From contig NZ_CP022098.1 in NCBI RefSeq assembly GCF_002305875.1, positions 6,448,001-6,512,000 of the forward strand: a stretch of 64,000 nucleotides of DNA, in the 5' to 3' direction. This stretch comes from Cystobacter fuscus. GTDB lineage: Bacteria > Myxococcota > Myxococcia > Myxococcales > Myxococcaceae. Below, one piece after another: positions 17,710 through 25,978 of this stretch (positions within the stretch are counted from its first letter, which is position 1; every line of letters starts with the position of its first letter). The notes under the pieces are model-generated. The model had not been told where the DNA came from, did no database searches, and saw only the letters and a program-made list of their open reading frames with translations. The position numbers and the translations under genes are program-made.

Positions 17710-18980
17710 AGCGGCGCCTCCCCTCCCCTCTTGGGGGCTTCACGCTGCTGGAGCTGATGGTGGCCAGCTCCCTGTCGCTCATCGTGCTCGCCGCGGCACT
17801 GTGGAGCGCCGCCGAGCTGCAGCGGCGCGGCACGTTCGAGGAATCGCTCATGGAGGCGCAGAACACCCTGCGCGCCGTGCGCGAGATGCTCGTGGTGGAG
17901 CTGCAACGCGCGGGTATGGGCGTGGGCAGCGCGCGCATGGTGTTCGGCAGGCTGGGCGCCGCCGACGACGTGCGCTACGCCATCAACGTCAGCCCCGAGG
18001 AGCGCTTCGACGGCACGGGGGCGTTCCCCGCGGACCCCACCTTCGCGCCCCCCACGGGCGCCTACGCCGGGCGCATCTCGGACGTCCTCCAGGTGTGGAG
18101 CTGGGACTCCGAGGCCATGAACGGCGCCAATCCCATTGGCATGGTGCCCCTGACGCTGTGCACCCACGCGGCCAACGCCTCGGACCTGTACCGCTCGGGC
18201 AACGAGCTGTGCGCGAGCACGGTGCCCGTGGGCCTCATGAATCGGCTGGTGATGGTCGTCAAACCCGAGACGCGCATCGCCTGCATCATGCGGGTGACGG
18301 CGGTGAACCAGGACGCGTCGGCCCCCTACGCGCGCATCGTGGTCAGCCCGGGCATCACCGAGGGCCAGGCCTCCAACAACAACCCGTGCATGAGCCTGGC
18401 CGCTGGCGCGCGTCCCAACGATGGCACGCTGGATTACTGGGGGGCGGACCGCTCCGGCGGCTTCATCCTCCTCATGCGCGGCTCGGCCTTCCGCGTCAAC
18501 TGGAGGACCGGCACGCCCGTGTTGGAGCGCAGGGACATCTCCTCGGTCGCCAATCCCGCGGCGACCCCTGACTGGGTGACCCTGTCGCACGACGTCGAGA
18601 TGATCCGGCTGCGCCTGGGCGTGATGGAGGACCTCAAGTTGCCCAAGTCGCCCGTGCTGTGGTTCCCGGAAACCACGCCCGAGCGCCCGCATCTGGAGAA
18701 GTGCACGGACGTGAAGTGTGGCCCCCTGGTGCCCGGGGGGTGGACGGTGGACCCCATCAATTCGCCCACCGCGCGTGACGCGTTGATGAGCCGCGTGCGC
18801 ATGGTGCAGGTGCAGGTCATCACCCGCACGGCGCGCCTGGACTCGTCGCTCGTCCGCAAGGACGGCGCCGGCGAGTACATCCTCGACGCGGACAAGCATC
18901 CGCAGGATGGCTACAAGCGGCGCTCCTCCACCCTGGAGATCATGCCGCGCAACTTCGCCCTGGCGGGAGTGCTGCAATGA
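17706..18980 (+). CDS. pilW: PilW-like minor pilin
   Basis: 424 residues, longer than most PilW proteins. The prepilin cleavage site is GG|FTLLELMVASSLSLIV with Glu5, followed by the long amphipathic helix (SAAELQRRGTFEESLMEAQNTLRAVREML). The large C-terminal domain is typical of PilW/GspJ-type subunits with an ELQRAGMG element. It overlaps pilV and the following fimU by four bases each, so the three are probably translated as a coupled set. Role: minor pilin of the tip/priming complex. Assignment rests on length, prepilin signal and position in the cluster. Confidence 0.86.
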   Translation: MKRRLPSPLGGFTLLELMVASSLSLIVLAAALWSAAELQRRGTFEESLMEAQNTLRAVREMLVVELQRAGMGVGSARMVFGRLGAADDVRYAINVSPEERFDGTGAFPADPTFAPPTGAYAGRISDVLQVWSWDSEAMNGANPIGMVPLTLCTHAANASDLYRSGNELCASTVPVGLMNRLVMVVKPETRIACIMRVTAVNQDASAPYARIVVSPGITEGQASNNNPCMSLAAGARPNDGTLDYWGADRSGGFILLMRGSAFRVNWRTGTPVLERRDISSVANPAATPDWVTLSHDVEMIRLRLGVMEDLKLPKSPVLWFPETTPERPHLEKCTDVKCGPLVPGGWTVDPINSPTARDALMSRVRMVQVQVITRTARLDSSLVRKDGAGEYILDADKHPQDGYKRRSSTLEIMPRNFALAGVLQ

Positions 18981-19597
18981 AGACGAGACGTGCTCGCGCG
19001 GGACTCACCACCCTGGAGATCCTGGTGACGGTGGCGATCGCGGGCGTGTTCGCCTCGATGGCCGTGATGAACATGGATATCGTCAAGCGCCGCCAGAGCG
19101 AGCGCAACGCGCTCCGGGAGATCTCCTCCCTGGCCAACCAGGCCCGCACGTATGCGCGCACGAGTCAGTACCCGGTGCGTCTGTCCGTGACCACCAACGT
19201 CATGGGCGCCACCGTGCTGCGCTGGGAGCAGTTGCCGTGCGATACGGCCCACCGCTGGGGCGACTCCTGCCCCGCCGCGGCCTGTCTGACCAACGCCTGC
19301 AACAAGGGCGGCTGCCAGTGCGTGGCGCAGGGCGAGGGCATCGCCATCCCCGCCACCCTGGACGTGTCCGCCCTCGACGGCCTGTGCTGGCTGGGCCGGG
19401 GCGGAGCGCCCCGCCACCAGACCCCGGGCAACCCCACGTGCCAGGTGACGGGAAATCCGCCCCAGAAGCCCCTGAAGATCACCCAGAGCCAGAGCGGCAA
19501 GCTCGATCACGTGCTCCAGGTGGACGGCCTCACGGGCAAGCCGCGCATGGTGGACTGCACGCAGCAGCCGGTGGATCCCACCTGCAACGTTCCGTGA
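18977..19597 (+). CDS. fimU: FimU/GspH-like minor pilin
   Basis: 206 residues beginning with RARAG|LTTLEILVTVAIAGVFASMAV, a prepilin signal with Glu at mature position 5, then the GspH/FimT-like segment (RNALREISSLANQARTYART). The centre is unusually cysteine-rich (SCPAAACLTNACNKGGCQCVAQG), which may form disulfides in the periplasm. Last gene of the minor-pilin cluster, overlapping pilW by four bases. The next gene, a cytosolic nucleotidase, starts 61 bp later and is probably a separate unit. Confidence 0.83.
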   Translation: MKTRRARAGLTTLEILVTVAIAGVFASMAVMNMDIVKRRQSERNALREISSLANQARTYARTSQYPVRLSVTTNVMGATVLRWEQLPCDTAHRWGDSCPAAACLTNACNKGGCQCVAQGEGIAIPATLDVSALDGLCWLGRGGAPRHQTPGNPTCQVTGNPPQKPLKITQSQSGKLDHVLQVDGLTGKPRMVDCTQQPVDPTCNVP

Positions 19598-19658
19598 GGG
19601 ACGTGGACACGGGGATGGGGAGCCCGGGCCTGGTGGTTGACCCCCCGGGCCGCGTGGT

Positions 19659-21371
19659 ATGTCTGTCTGTCCCTTGTCTTCCAAACTCTCTCCGACTGGC
19701 CCCATCCCCGGCAGTCCGACGACCTCGGATCCGCTGCACGGCAGCTTCCGCTCCTCGCGCAGTCAGGCCCATGCCGAAGAAGCCGAGCACCGCGCCCAGG
19801 CCCTCCTCGCCGACGCCGAACTCCACCGCCTGCTGAGTGTCCCGCAACACGGGCCGCACGAGGGCCCGCGCGCGCGCGACATCTTCGTCAACCGCAACCT
19901 GCGCATGTCGGGCATCGAGCTGGTGGGCTTCGACATGGACTACACGCTGGCCATCTACCACATGCGCCGGCTGGAAGAGCTCGCGTATGACATGACGCTC
20001 GCGCGGCTCATCAGCGAGCGGGGCTACCCTTCCATCATCGGCCGCCTGCAGTACGACCACCACTTCGTCATGCGCGGGCTGGCCGTGGACAAGGAGAACG
20101 GCAACCTGCTGAAGATGGACCGCTTCGGCTACGTGGGGCGGGCCTGGCACGGACTGCGGCCGTTGGATCGCGAGGTGTGGCGCGCGCTCTACCGCAACCA
20201 GCGCGTGCGGCTGAAGGAGCCACGCTTCGCGTGGATCGACACGCTCTTCGCCCTGCCAGAGGCCTGGCTGTTCGCGGGCATCATCGAGCTGCTCGAGTCG
20301 CTCGGCCAGCGCGTGGACTATGGCCGGCTGAACGACGACATCCGCGAGGCCATCGACTCGGTGCACCGCGACAACTCGCTCAAGCGCGAGGTGCGCAAGG
20401 ACTTGTCGCGCTACATCTTCCAGGACCCGGAGCTGGGTCCCGCGCTGCACAAGCTGCGCTCGGGCGGCAAGCGGTTGTTCCTGCTGACCAACTCGGCCTG
20501 GGACTACACGGACGTGGTGATGCGCTACCTGCTGGACGGGCAGCTCGCGGAGTACCCGAACTGGCGCAACTACTTCGACTATGTGGTGACGCTCGCCTCC
20601 AAGCCGGCCTTCTTCGCCGAGCAGCGGCCCTTCCTGGAGCTGGAGGTGGCCGGGCCTGGCGAGCAGGCGCGCGTGGTGGGCGAGGCCTCGGGGCTGGAGC
20701 GCGGCAAGGTGTACCAGGGCGGCAACCTGGTGCAGTTCGAGCAGTACACGCGCCGCTCGGGCGAGCGCATCCTCTACGTGGGCGACCACATCTACGGCGA
20801 CATCCTCAAGTCCAAGAAGACCTCGCTGTGGCGCACGTGCATGATCGTCCAGGAGATCGAGGACGAGATCACCTACACGTATGGCCAGCGCGAGCGGATT
20901 GAGCGTCTGGCCGAGGTGGAGCGCACGCGCGCGCGGCTGGAAGAAGAGGTGGGCGACCACAAGAACCTGCTCAACCAGTTGGATCGCACGCTGGAGCGCG
21001 GGGGCCTCACGGCCGAGGCCCAGACGGCGCTGGAGGAGCAGCGGCGCGGGGCCAAGGTGGCGCTGGACACGCTGCGCCGGGCGCTGCGCGAGGCGACGGA
21101 GATCGCCGATGCGCTCGAGCGCGAGGTGGAGGAAGGCTTCAACCCGTACTGGGGGCTGCTCTTCAAGGAGGGCAGTGAGAACAGCCGGTTCGGCGAGCAG
21201 GTGGAGCGCTACGCGTGTCTGTACACGAGCCGGGTGTCCAACTTCCTCTACGACTCGCCCCTGCAGTACTACCGCTCGTCACGGAACTTGATGCCCCACG
21301 AGCAGGCGGGCGCGTGGAGCGCGAAGCTGTCCCCCGAGGGCGGCGAGGAGCCGCCTCCGGGAGAAGGCTGA
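19659..21371 (+). CDS. HAD-superfamily 5'-nucleotidase (cytosolic purine nucleotidase type)
   Basis: 570 residues. HAD motif I is FDMDYTLAIY with nucleophile Asp92 and Asp94; motif II is FLLTNSAWDYT; the conserved Lys lies in KTSLWRT and the motif III acid in YVGDHIYGDILKSKK. The large cap and the coiled insertion (residues about 410-490) match the HAD-IG family related to eukaryotic cytosolic purine 5'-nucleotidase, which dephosphorylates IMP/GMP. Substrate in bacteria is not certain. The first 65 residues are low in conservation and the ATG at 19659 lacks a clear ribosome site, so the real start may be further in. Convergent with the methyltransferase gene, 3 bp apart. Confidence 0.88.
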   Translation: MSVCPLSSKLSPTGPIPGSPTTSDPLHGSFRSSRSQAHAEEAEHRAQALLADAELHRLLSVPQHGPHEGPRARDIFVNRNLRMSGIELVGFDMDYTLAIYHMRRLEELAYDMTLARLISERGYPSIIGRLQYDHHFVMRGLAVDKENGNLLKMDRFGYVGRAWHGLRPLDREVWRALYRNQRVRLKEPRFAWIDTLFALPEAWLFAGIIELLESLGQRVDYGRLNDDIREAIDSVHRDNSLKREVRKDLSRYIFQDPELGPALHKLRSGGKRLFLLTNSAWDYTDVVMRYLLDGQLAEYPNWRNYFDYVVTLASKPAFFAEQRPFLELEVAGPGEQARVVGEASGLERGKVYQGGNLVQFEQYTRRSGERILYVGDHIYGDILKSKKTSLWRTCMIVQEIEDEITYTYGQRERIERLAEVERTRARLEEEVGDHKNLLNQLDRTLERGGLTAEAQTALEEQRRGAKVALDTLRRALREATEIADALEREVEEGFNPYWGLLFKEGSENSRFGEQVERYACLYTSRVSNFLYDSPLQYYRSSRNLMPHEQAGAWSAKLSPEGGEEPPPGEG

Positions 21372-21374
21372 GAC

Positions 21375-22187
21375 TCACTCCCGCGCGGGCGGCAGCGCGG
21401 GAACGCGGCCCCAGATGACCGAGGTGTAGCGCGAGCCGGGCTCGGCCTCGAGCCCCAGCTTGCGCAGATCCTCCGAGTGTTTGGCGCCCTTGACTACCAC
21501 CCACCGCCGCGCCACGCGCCGGGCCTCCTCCAGCACCTCGGGCGTCAGGGGGGCATGCTCGGCGAAGCGCCGGAGCATCTCGAAGGCGGGCTGGGACTTC
21601 TTGGGCTTCTCGAACATCGGATCGAAGAAGACGACATCGAAGGAGCCCGAGGGCAGCGCGCGCAGGTACGCGTGCGCGCCGGTGTGCACCGGCTCCACGC
21701 GGCAGGACTCGGGGCCGGCGTCGTAGGTCTTCAGGCCCTCGGAGACCACGGCGTACAGCGCGAGGCTCTTCTCCAGCGCCACCACCCTCCCCTGCTGGCC
21801 CACCACCACCGCAGCCACGAGCGCGTCCTGGCCGAGCCCCAACGTGCAGTCGAGCACGTGATCCCCGGCGCGCAACTCGGCCACGCGCGCCAGGGCGTCA
21901 CCGCGATCGCCCTCGAGCCAGCGCAACCGGCGCAGGTGCGCCATGCCCGGATTGAAGCTGAAGGAGTTCTCCGAATCCCAGAGGGACACCTCGCCCTCGC
22001 GCTCGAAGACGAGCAGGGCCTCGGCCGTGGTCGCGAGCAGCGGGCCGAGCGGCGCCTTCTTGCGCCTGGGAATAAATGGCAGACCCCAGGCCCGAGCAGC
22101 CTCGCGGGCCTGGAGGATCAGACCCTCTCGAGGCTTGCCGCTCGTCGTCACCGCCAGGGGCACACGGCCCTGTTCGCTCGAAGTCAC
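21375..22187 (-). CDS. RsmJ-like SAM-dependent methyltransferase
   Basis: 270 residues. SAM-binding motif I reads DCTLGLGQDALVAA, followed by an acidic residue at the end of strand 2 (VVALEKSLALYAV). The catalytic-site motif FFDPMFEKPKKS is of the kind seen in RsmJ and relatives (16S rRNA m2G1516 methyltransferase). An N-terminal stretch (REAARAWGLPFIPRRKKAPL) probably forms an RNA- or substrate-binding lead. RNA is the likely target, but which base is modified cannot be told from sequence alone. Divergent from the molybdenum hydroxylase operon across about 100 bp. Confidence 0.82.
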   Translation of the reverse strand: MTSSEQGRVPLAVTTSGKPREGLILQAREAARAWGLPFIPRRKKAPLGPLLATTAEALLVFEREGEVSLWDSENSFSFNPGMAHLRRLRWLEGDRGDALARVAELRAGDHVLDCTLGLGQDALVAAVVVGQQGRVVALEKSLALYAVVSEGLKTYDAGPESCRVEPVHTGAHAYLRALPSGSFDVVFFDPMFEKPKKSQPAFEMLRRFAEHAPLTPEVLEEARRVARRWVVVKGAKHSEDLRKLGLEAEPGSRYTSVIWGRVPALPPARE

Positions 22188-22290
22188 CGCCAGACCCTAC
22201 CCCAGGCCGCCCTCGTGTTGCTTTCGAAGCTTCGTCAGCAGGAGCGCCCTGCCCACGTTGCTCCGGACGTGTTCCTCAAGGAGAGCGTGC

Positions 22291-22797
22291 GTGAGTTCCC
22301 CTGATCCCAGCATCTCGAAGTGGACGCGAAACATCACCCTCGTCCTGAACGGCGAGCGTCGGAGCGTGACCGTCGACGTCCGGACCACGCTCCTGGATCT
22401 GCTGCGCGAGCAGCTTCACCTGACCGGAACGAAGAAGGGCTGCAACCAGGGCGAGTGCGGCGCGTGCACGGTCCACCTGGACGGCCGCCGGGTGAACGGC
22501 TGCCTGATGCTGGCCGTGCAGGCGGACGGACGCGAGGTGACGACCATCGAGGGGCTCGCCCGGGATGGACAGCTCTCCGCCGTGCAGCGGGCCTTCATCG
22601 ATCATGACGGCCTCCAGTGCGGCTTCTGCACGCCGGGCCAGGTGATGAGCGCGACGGCCTGCATCGCCGAGGGACACACGCGCAGCGAGGCGGAGATCCG
22701 AGAGTGGATGAGTGGCAACCTGTGCCGCTGCGCCTGCTACCCCCAGATCGTCGACGCCGTCCGGGCGGCGGCGGACAAGAAGGCCGAGGTGCCCTGA
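22291..22797 (+). CDS. Molybdenum hydroxylase, 2Fe-2S subunit
   Basis: 168 residues from GTG 22291 with AAGGAG eight bases upstream. The N-terminal plant-type ferredoxin motif is [15 protein letters not shown] and the C-terminal second cluster motif comprises CGFCTPGQ and CRCACYPQI, as in xanthine dehydrogenase-family small subunits. It carries electrons from the molybdopterin site to FAD. Unlike E. coli PaoA there is no Tat leader, so the enzyme is probably cytosolic. First gene of a three-gene operon, and its stop overlaps the start of the FAD subunit (TGATG). Substrate (aldehyde or N-heterocycle) unknown. Confidence 0.95.
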   Translation: MSSPDPSISKWTRNITLVLNGERRSVTVDVRTTLLDLLREQLHLTGTKKGCNQGECGACTVHLDGRRVNGCLMLAVQADGREVTTIEGLARDGQLSAVQRAFIDHDGLQCGFCTPGQVMSATACIAEGHTRSEAEIREWMSGNLCRCACYPQIVDAVRAAADKKAEVP

Positions 22798-23783
22798 TGC
22801 GACCCTTCGACTACTCCCGTGCCACGTCTCCGCGGCAGGCGCTCGAGGCCGCGTCGAAACCCGAGGCTTCGTTCCTCGCCGGAGGCACCGAGCTGCTCAA
22901 CTGGATGCGCCTGGGAATCATCGCCCCGGCGGCGCTCGTCGACATCGGCCGCGTCGAGGGCCTGGAGCGCATCGAGCGCACCACCGGGGGAGGACTGCGC
23001 CTGGGCGCGCTCGCCCGGCTCTCAGACATCGGCGAACACGAGGCCGTGGTGCGGGACTACCCGGTGCTCTCCCAGGCCATCCTCAAGGCGGCCTCTCCGC
23101 AGATTCGCAACCTGGCGACGATCGGCGGCAACCTGCTCCAGCGCACCCGCTGTCCCTATTTCCGGGCCGAGGAGACCCTCCCCTGCAACAAGCGCGTCGC
23201 CGGCAGCGGATGCGCCGCCCGCCACGGCTCCAACGAGCGGCACGCGATCTTCGGGTGGACCGATGCCTGCGTGGCCACCCAGCCGTCGGATCCCGCGGTG
23301 GCCCTCGCCGCCCTGGACGCCGTTGTCATCACCGAGCGCCCCAAGGGAGGCCGTCGTATTCCCATCGGCGAGCTCCACGTGCTGCCCGGGCAGGCTCCCG
23401 AGAAGCACCACGTGCTCGAGCCGGGTGAGCTGATCATCGCCGTGGAGCTGGCGGCTCCCGCGCCCCACTCCGCCTACGTCAAGGTCCGCGAGCGCGAGTC
23501 CTACGAGTACGCGCTCGTCTCCGCGGCGGCGGCCCTCACCCTGGAGAACGGCGTCATCCGCTCGGCACGCGTGGCGCTCGGCTCGGTGGCGATGAAGCCC
23601 TGGCGGCTGGTGGAGGCGGAACGGGCCCTGGTGGGCACCCGGCCCGACAGCAAGGAGGCGCAGGCGGCGCTCGCGCTCGGGTTCACCGAGGCGCGTGCGC
23701 TCGAACACAACGGTTTCAAGGTTCCCCTGGCCCGCAACGCGGCGGCCCGGGCGGTGCGCGATGCGGCGCGAGGTGCGTCATGA
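22797..23783 (+). CDS. Molybdenum hydroxylase, FAD subunit with extra 4Fe-4S-type cysteines
   Basis: 328 residues. FAD-binding motifs include FLAGGTELLNWM and ATIGGNLLQRTRC, with the usual C-terminal CO-dehydrogenase flavoprotein domain (residues about 215-320). Between them lies a four-cysteine insertion: C in RTRCPYF, then PCNKR and SGCAARHGS plus a Cys in WTDACVAT. This insertion is known from the PaoB/YagS type, where it binds an additional 4Fe-4S cluster. It accepts electrons from the 2Fe-2S subunit. Translationally coupled to both neighbours (1-base and 4-base overlaps). Confidence 0.93.
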   Translation: MRPFDYSRATSPRQALEAASKPEASFLAGGTELLNWMRLGIIAPAALVDIGRVEGLERIERTTGGGLRLGALARLSDIGEHEAVVRDYPVLSQAILKAASPQIRNLATIGGNLLQRTRCPYFRAEETLPCNKRVAGSGCAARHGSNERHAIFGWTDACVATQPSDPAVALAALDAVVITERPKGGRRIPIGELHVLPGQAPEKHHVLEPGELIIAVELAAPAPHSAYVKVRERESYEYALVSAAAALTLENGVIRSARVALGSVAMKPWRLVEAERALVGTRPDSKEAQAALALGFTEARALEHNGFKVPLARNAAARAVRDAARGAS

Positions 23784-25963
23784 GCATGGGAAAGCCTCTC
23801 ACCCGATTGGATGGGGCGGACAAGGTCACCGGCAAGGCGCGCTACGCGGCCGATCAGCCGCTCCCCGACGCGCTGCACGCCGTCTACGTGACGGCGCCCA
23901 TTCCCGCGGGACGCGTCACGTCGCTCGACACGGCCGAGGCGCTCGCCCACCCGGGCGTCGTCCGCGTGCTCACCGCCCGGGACATGCCCCGGCTGAAGGC
24001 CGCCTCCGCCCCACCCGCCGCGAGTGTCTTCATGCCCCTCCAGGGGGATGAAATCCGGCACGAGGGACAACCCGTGGCGCTCGTGCTCGCCGAGACGTTG
24101 CAGGCGGCCGAGCACGGTGCGCGGCTGGTGCGCGTCGGCTATGCGCCGGGCGCGTTCATTCCACAGGGGGCCGGGGAGCCGGTGAAGCCTCGGGACAGCG
24201 GCTACATCATGGGCCCCGCCGACTTCGCCAAGGGAGACCTCGACGCGGGCCTCGCCACCGCGGCGCTGCGGCACGAGGCGCGCTACACCCAGCCCAGCCG
24301 CCACCACAACCCCATGGAGCCCTGCGCCACGCTCGCGCGGTGGGACGGTGATCAGCTCACGGTCTTCGATTCCGTGCAGCACATCGCCGGCACGCAGGGC
24401 ACGCTCGCGGAGGCCTTCGGCCTGAAGCCCGAGCAGGTTCGGGTCATCTGCCCGCATACCGGTGGCGCCTTTGGTTGCAAGGCCTACACCTGGCCGCACG
24501 AGTTCCTGGCGGCGGCGGCGGCGAAGGTGGCCGGGCGACCGGTGAAGCTCGTGCTGACGCGCGCGCAGATGTACGCCAACGTTTCCTATCAGCCGCGCGT
24601 GGAACAAACGGTCACGCTCGGGGCGACGTCCGAGGGGCGGCTGACGGGCATCGGGCAGGACGTCATCAACCAGACGAGCGTGTCCGACGACTACGTCGAG
24701 TACGCCACCGAGGCGGGCCGGGCACTCTACGCATCCCCCACCCTGCGCACGTCCCAGCGGGTGCGGCGGGGCCACGTCAACGTTCCCAGCCCGATGCGCG
24801 CTCCCGTCGAGGGCCCGGGCTCCTTCGCCATGGGCTGCGCGGTGGACGAGCTGTCGCGCCAGGTGGGCATCGATCCACTCGACTTCCGGCTGCTCAACTA
24901 CGCGGAGAACGATCCGGCGGATGGCAAGCCCTGGTCGTCGAAGAAGCTGCGCGAGGCCTACGACGAGGGGGCGCGGCGCTTCGGCTGGCGCACACGCGCC
25001 AGGGGAGGAACCCGCGAGGGCGACTGGCTGCTCGGCTGCGGCATGGCGGACTGCACGATGGGGGCGTTCCGCTTCGGCTCGACGGTTCGCCTCCGGCTCC
25101 GGGCGGATGGCACGGCGTTGCTGGAAGGCTCCAGCGCGGACATCGGCACCGGTGGCCTGACCGCACTTCCCCAGATTGTCTCCGAGTCCCTGGGCATCCC
25201 GGTGGAGGCGGTGACCTTCACGGCCGGCGACTCGCGGCTGCCCTCCACGGGGCCCACCTATGGCTCCTCGACGATTGTCTGCACGGGCTCGGCGATCCTC
25301 GACGCGGCGACGAAGATCCGCGAGCAGGTGGCACGCGCCGCCGACCTGCGCCCGGAGGAACTCGAACTCCGGGATGGCAGGGTGCGCCGCAAGGGAGGAG
25401 GCGCGGGGCGGCCGCTCGGCGAGGTGCTGCGGCGGGCCAGGCTGAGCGAGCTGGCCGCCGAGGGGAAGTTCGCGCCGAATGGAGAGGCCGCGAACATGAG
25501 CGGCCTGGGCACGCCCTATGCGATGCGGACGTTCGGCGCGGTGTTCGTCGAGGTGGCGGTGGATCCGGAGCTTGGACTGCTGCGCCTGCGGCGGATGGTG
25601 GGGGCCTACAGCGTGGGCCGAGTCATCAATCCGCGCACGGCGCGCTCGCAGATCATCGGAGGGATGATCTGGGGCTGGGGCATGGCGGCCATGGAGCAGA
25701 GCGCGTACGAGCCGAAGCTCGGCCGGTGGCTGTCGAAGAACCTGGCGGGCGTGGCCATTCCGGTGAACGCGGACATCCCCTCGGCGCTCGACGTCATCTT
25801 CGTGGACGAGTTCGACGACAAGGTGAGTCCGCTGGGCGCCAAGGGCCTGGGAGAGATTGGCGCCACCGGGGTCTCCGCCGCGATCGCCAACGCCGTCTAC
25901 GACGCGGTGGGCATCCGGGTGAGGGAGTTGCCCATTACTCCGGACAAGCTGCTCGCCCGGTAG
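23780..25963 (+). CDS. Molybdenum hydroxylase, molybdopterin-binding large subunit
   Basis: 727 residues, the catalytic subunit of an aldehyde oxidase/xanthine dehydrogenase-type enzyme of the PaoC/YagR layout. Visible features are the N-terminal hammerhead domain (LDGADKVTGKARYAAD), cofactor-binding HTGGAFGCKAY, MRAPVEGPGSFAMG, a GTGGLTALPQI loop and the catalytic glutamate in GLGEIGATG near the C-terminus. It hydroxylates its substrate with water-derived oxygen and passes electrons via the two partner subunits. No XdhC-like maturation factor is encoded in the window. Overlaps the FAD subunit by four bases. The exact substrate cannot be assigned. Confidence 0.94.
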   Translation: MSMGKPLTRLDGADKVTGKARYAADQPLPDALHAVYVTAPIPAGRVTSLDTAEALAHPGVVRVLTARDMPRLKAASAPPAASVFMPLQGDEIRHEGQPVALVLAETLQAAEHGARLVRVGYAPGAFIPQGAGEPVKPRDSGYIMGPADFAKGDLDAGLATAALRHEARYTQPSRHHNPMEPCATLARWDGDQLTVFDSVQHIAGTQGTLAEAFGLKPEQVRVICPHTGGAFGCKAYTWPHEFLAAAAAKVAGRPVKLVLTRAQMYANVSYQPRVEQTVTLGATSEGRLTGIGQDVINQTSVSDDYVEYATEAGRALYASPTLRTSQRVRRGHVNVPSPMRAPVEGPGSFAMGCAVDELSRQVGIDPLDFRLLNYAENDPADGKPWSSKKLREAYDEGARRFGWRTRARGGTREGDWLLGCGMADCTMGAFRFGSTVRLRLRADGTALLEGSSADIGTGGLTALPQIVSESLGIPVEAVTFTAGDSRLPSTGPTYGSSTIVCTGSAILDAATKIREQVARAADLRPEELELRDGRVRRKGGGAGRPLGEVLRRARLSELAAEGKFAPNGEAANMSGLGTPYAMRTFGAVFVEVAVDPELGLLRLRRMVGAYSVGRVINPRTARSQIIGGMIWGWGMAAMEQSAYEPKLGRWLSKNLAGVAIPVNADIPSALDVIFVDEFDDKVSPLGAKGLGEIGATGVSAAIANAVYDAVGIRVRELPITPDKLLAR

Positions 25964-25978
25964 ACGCCTTACCGAGCA

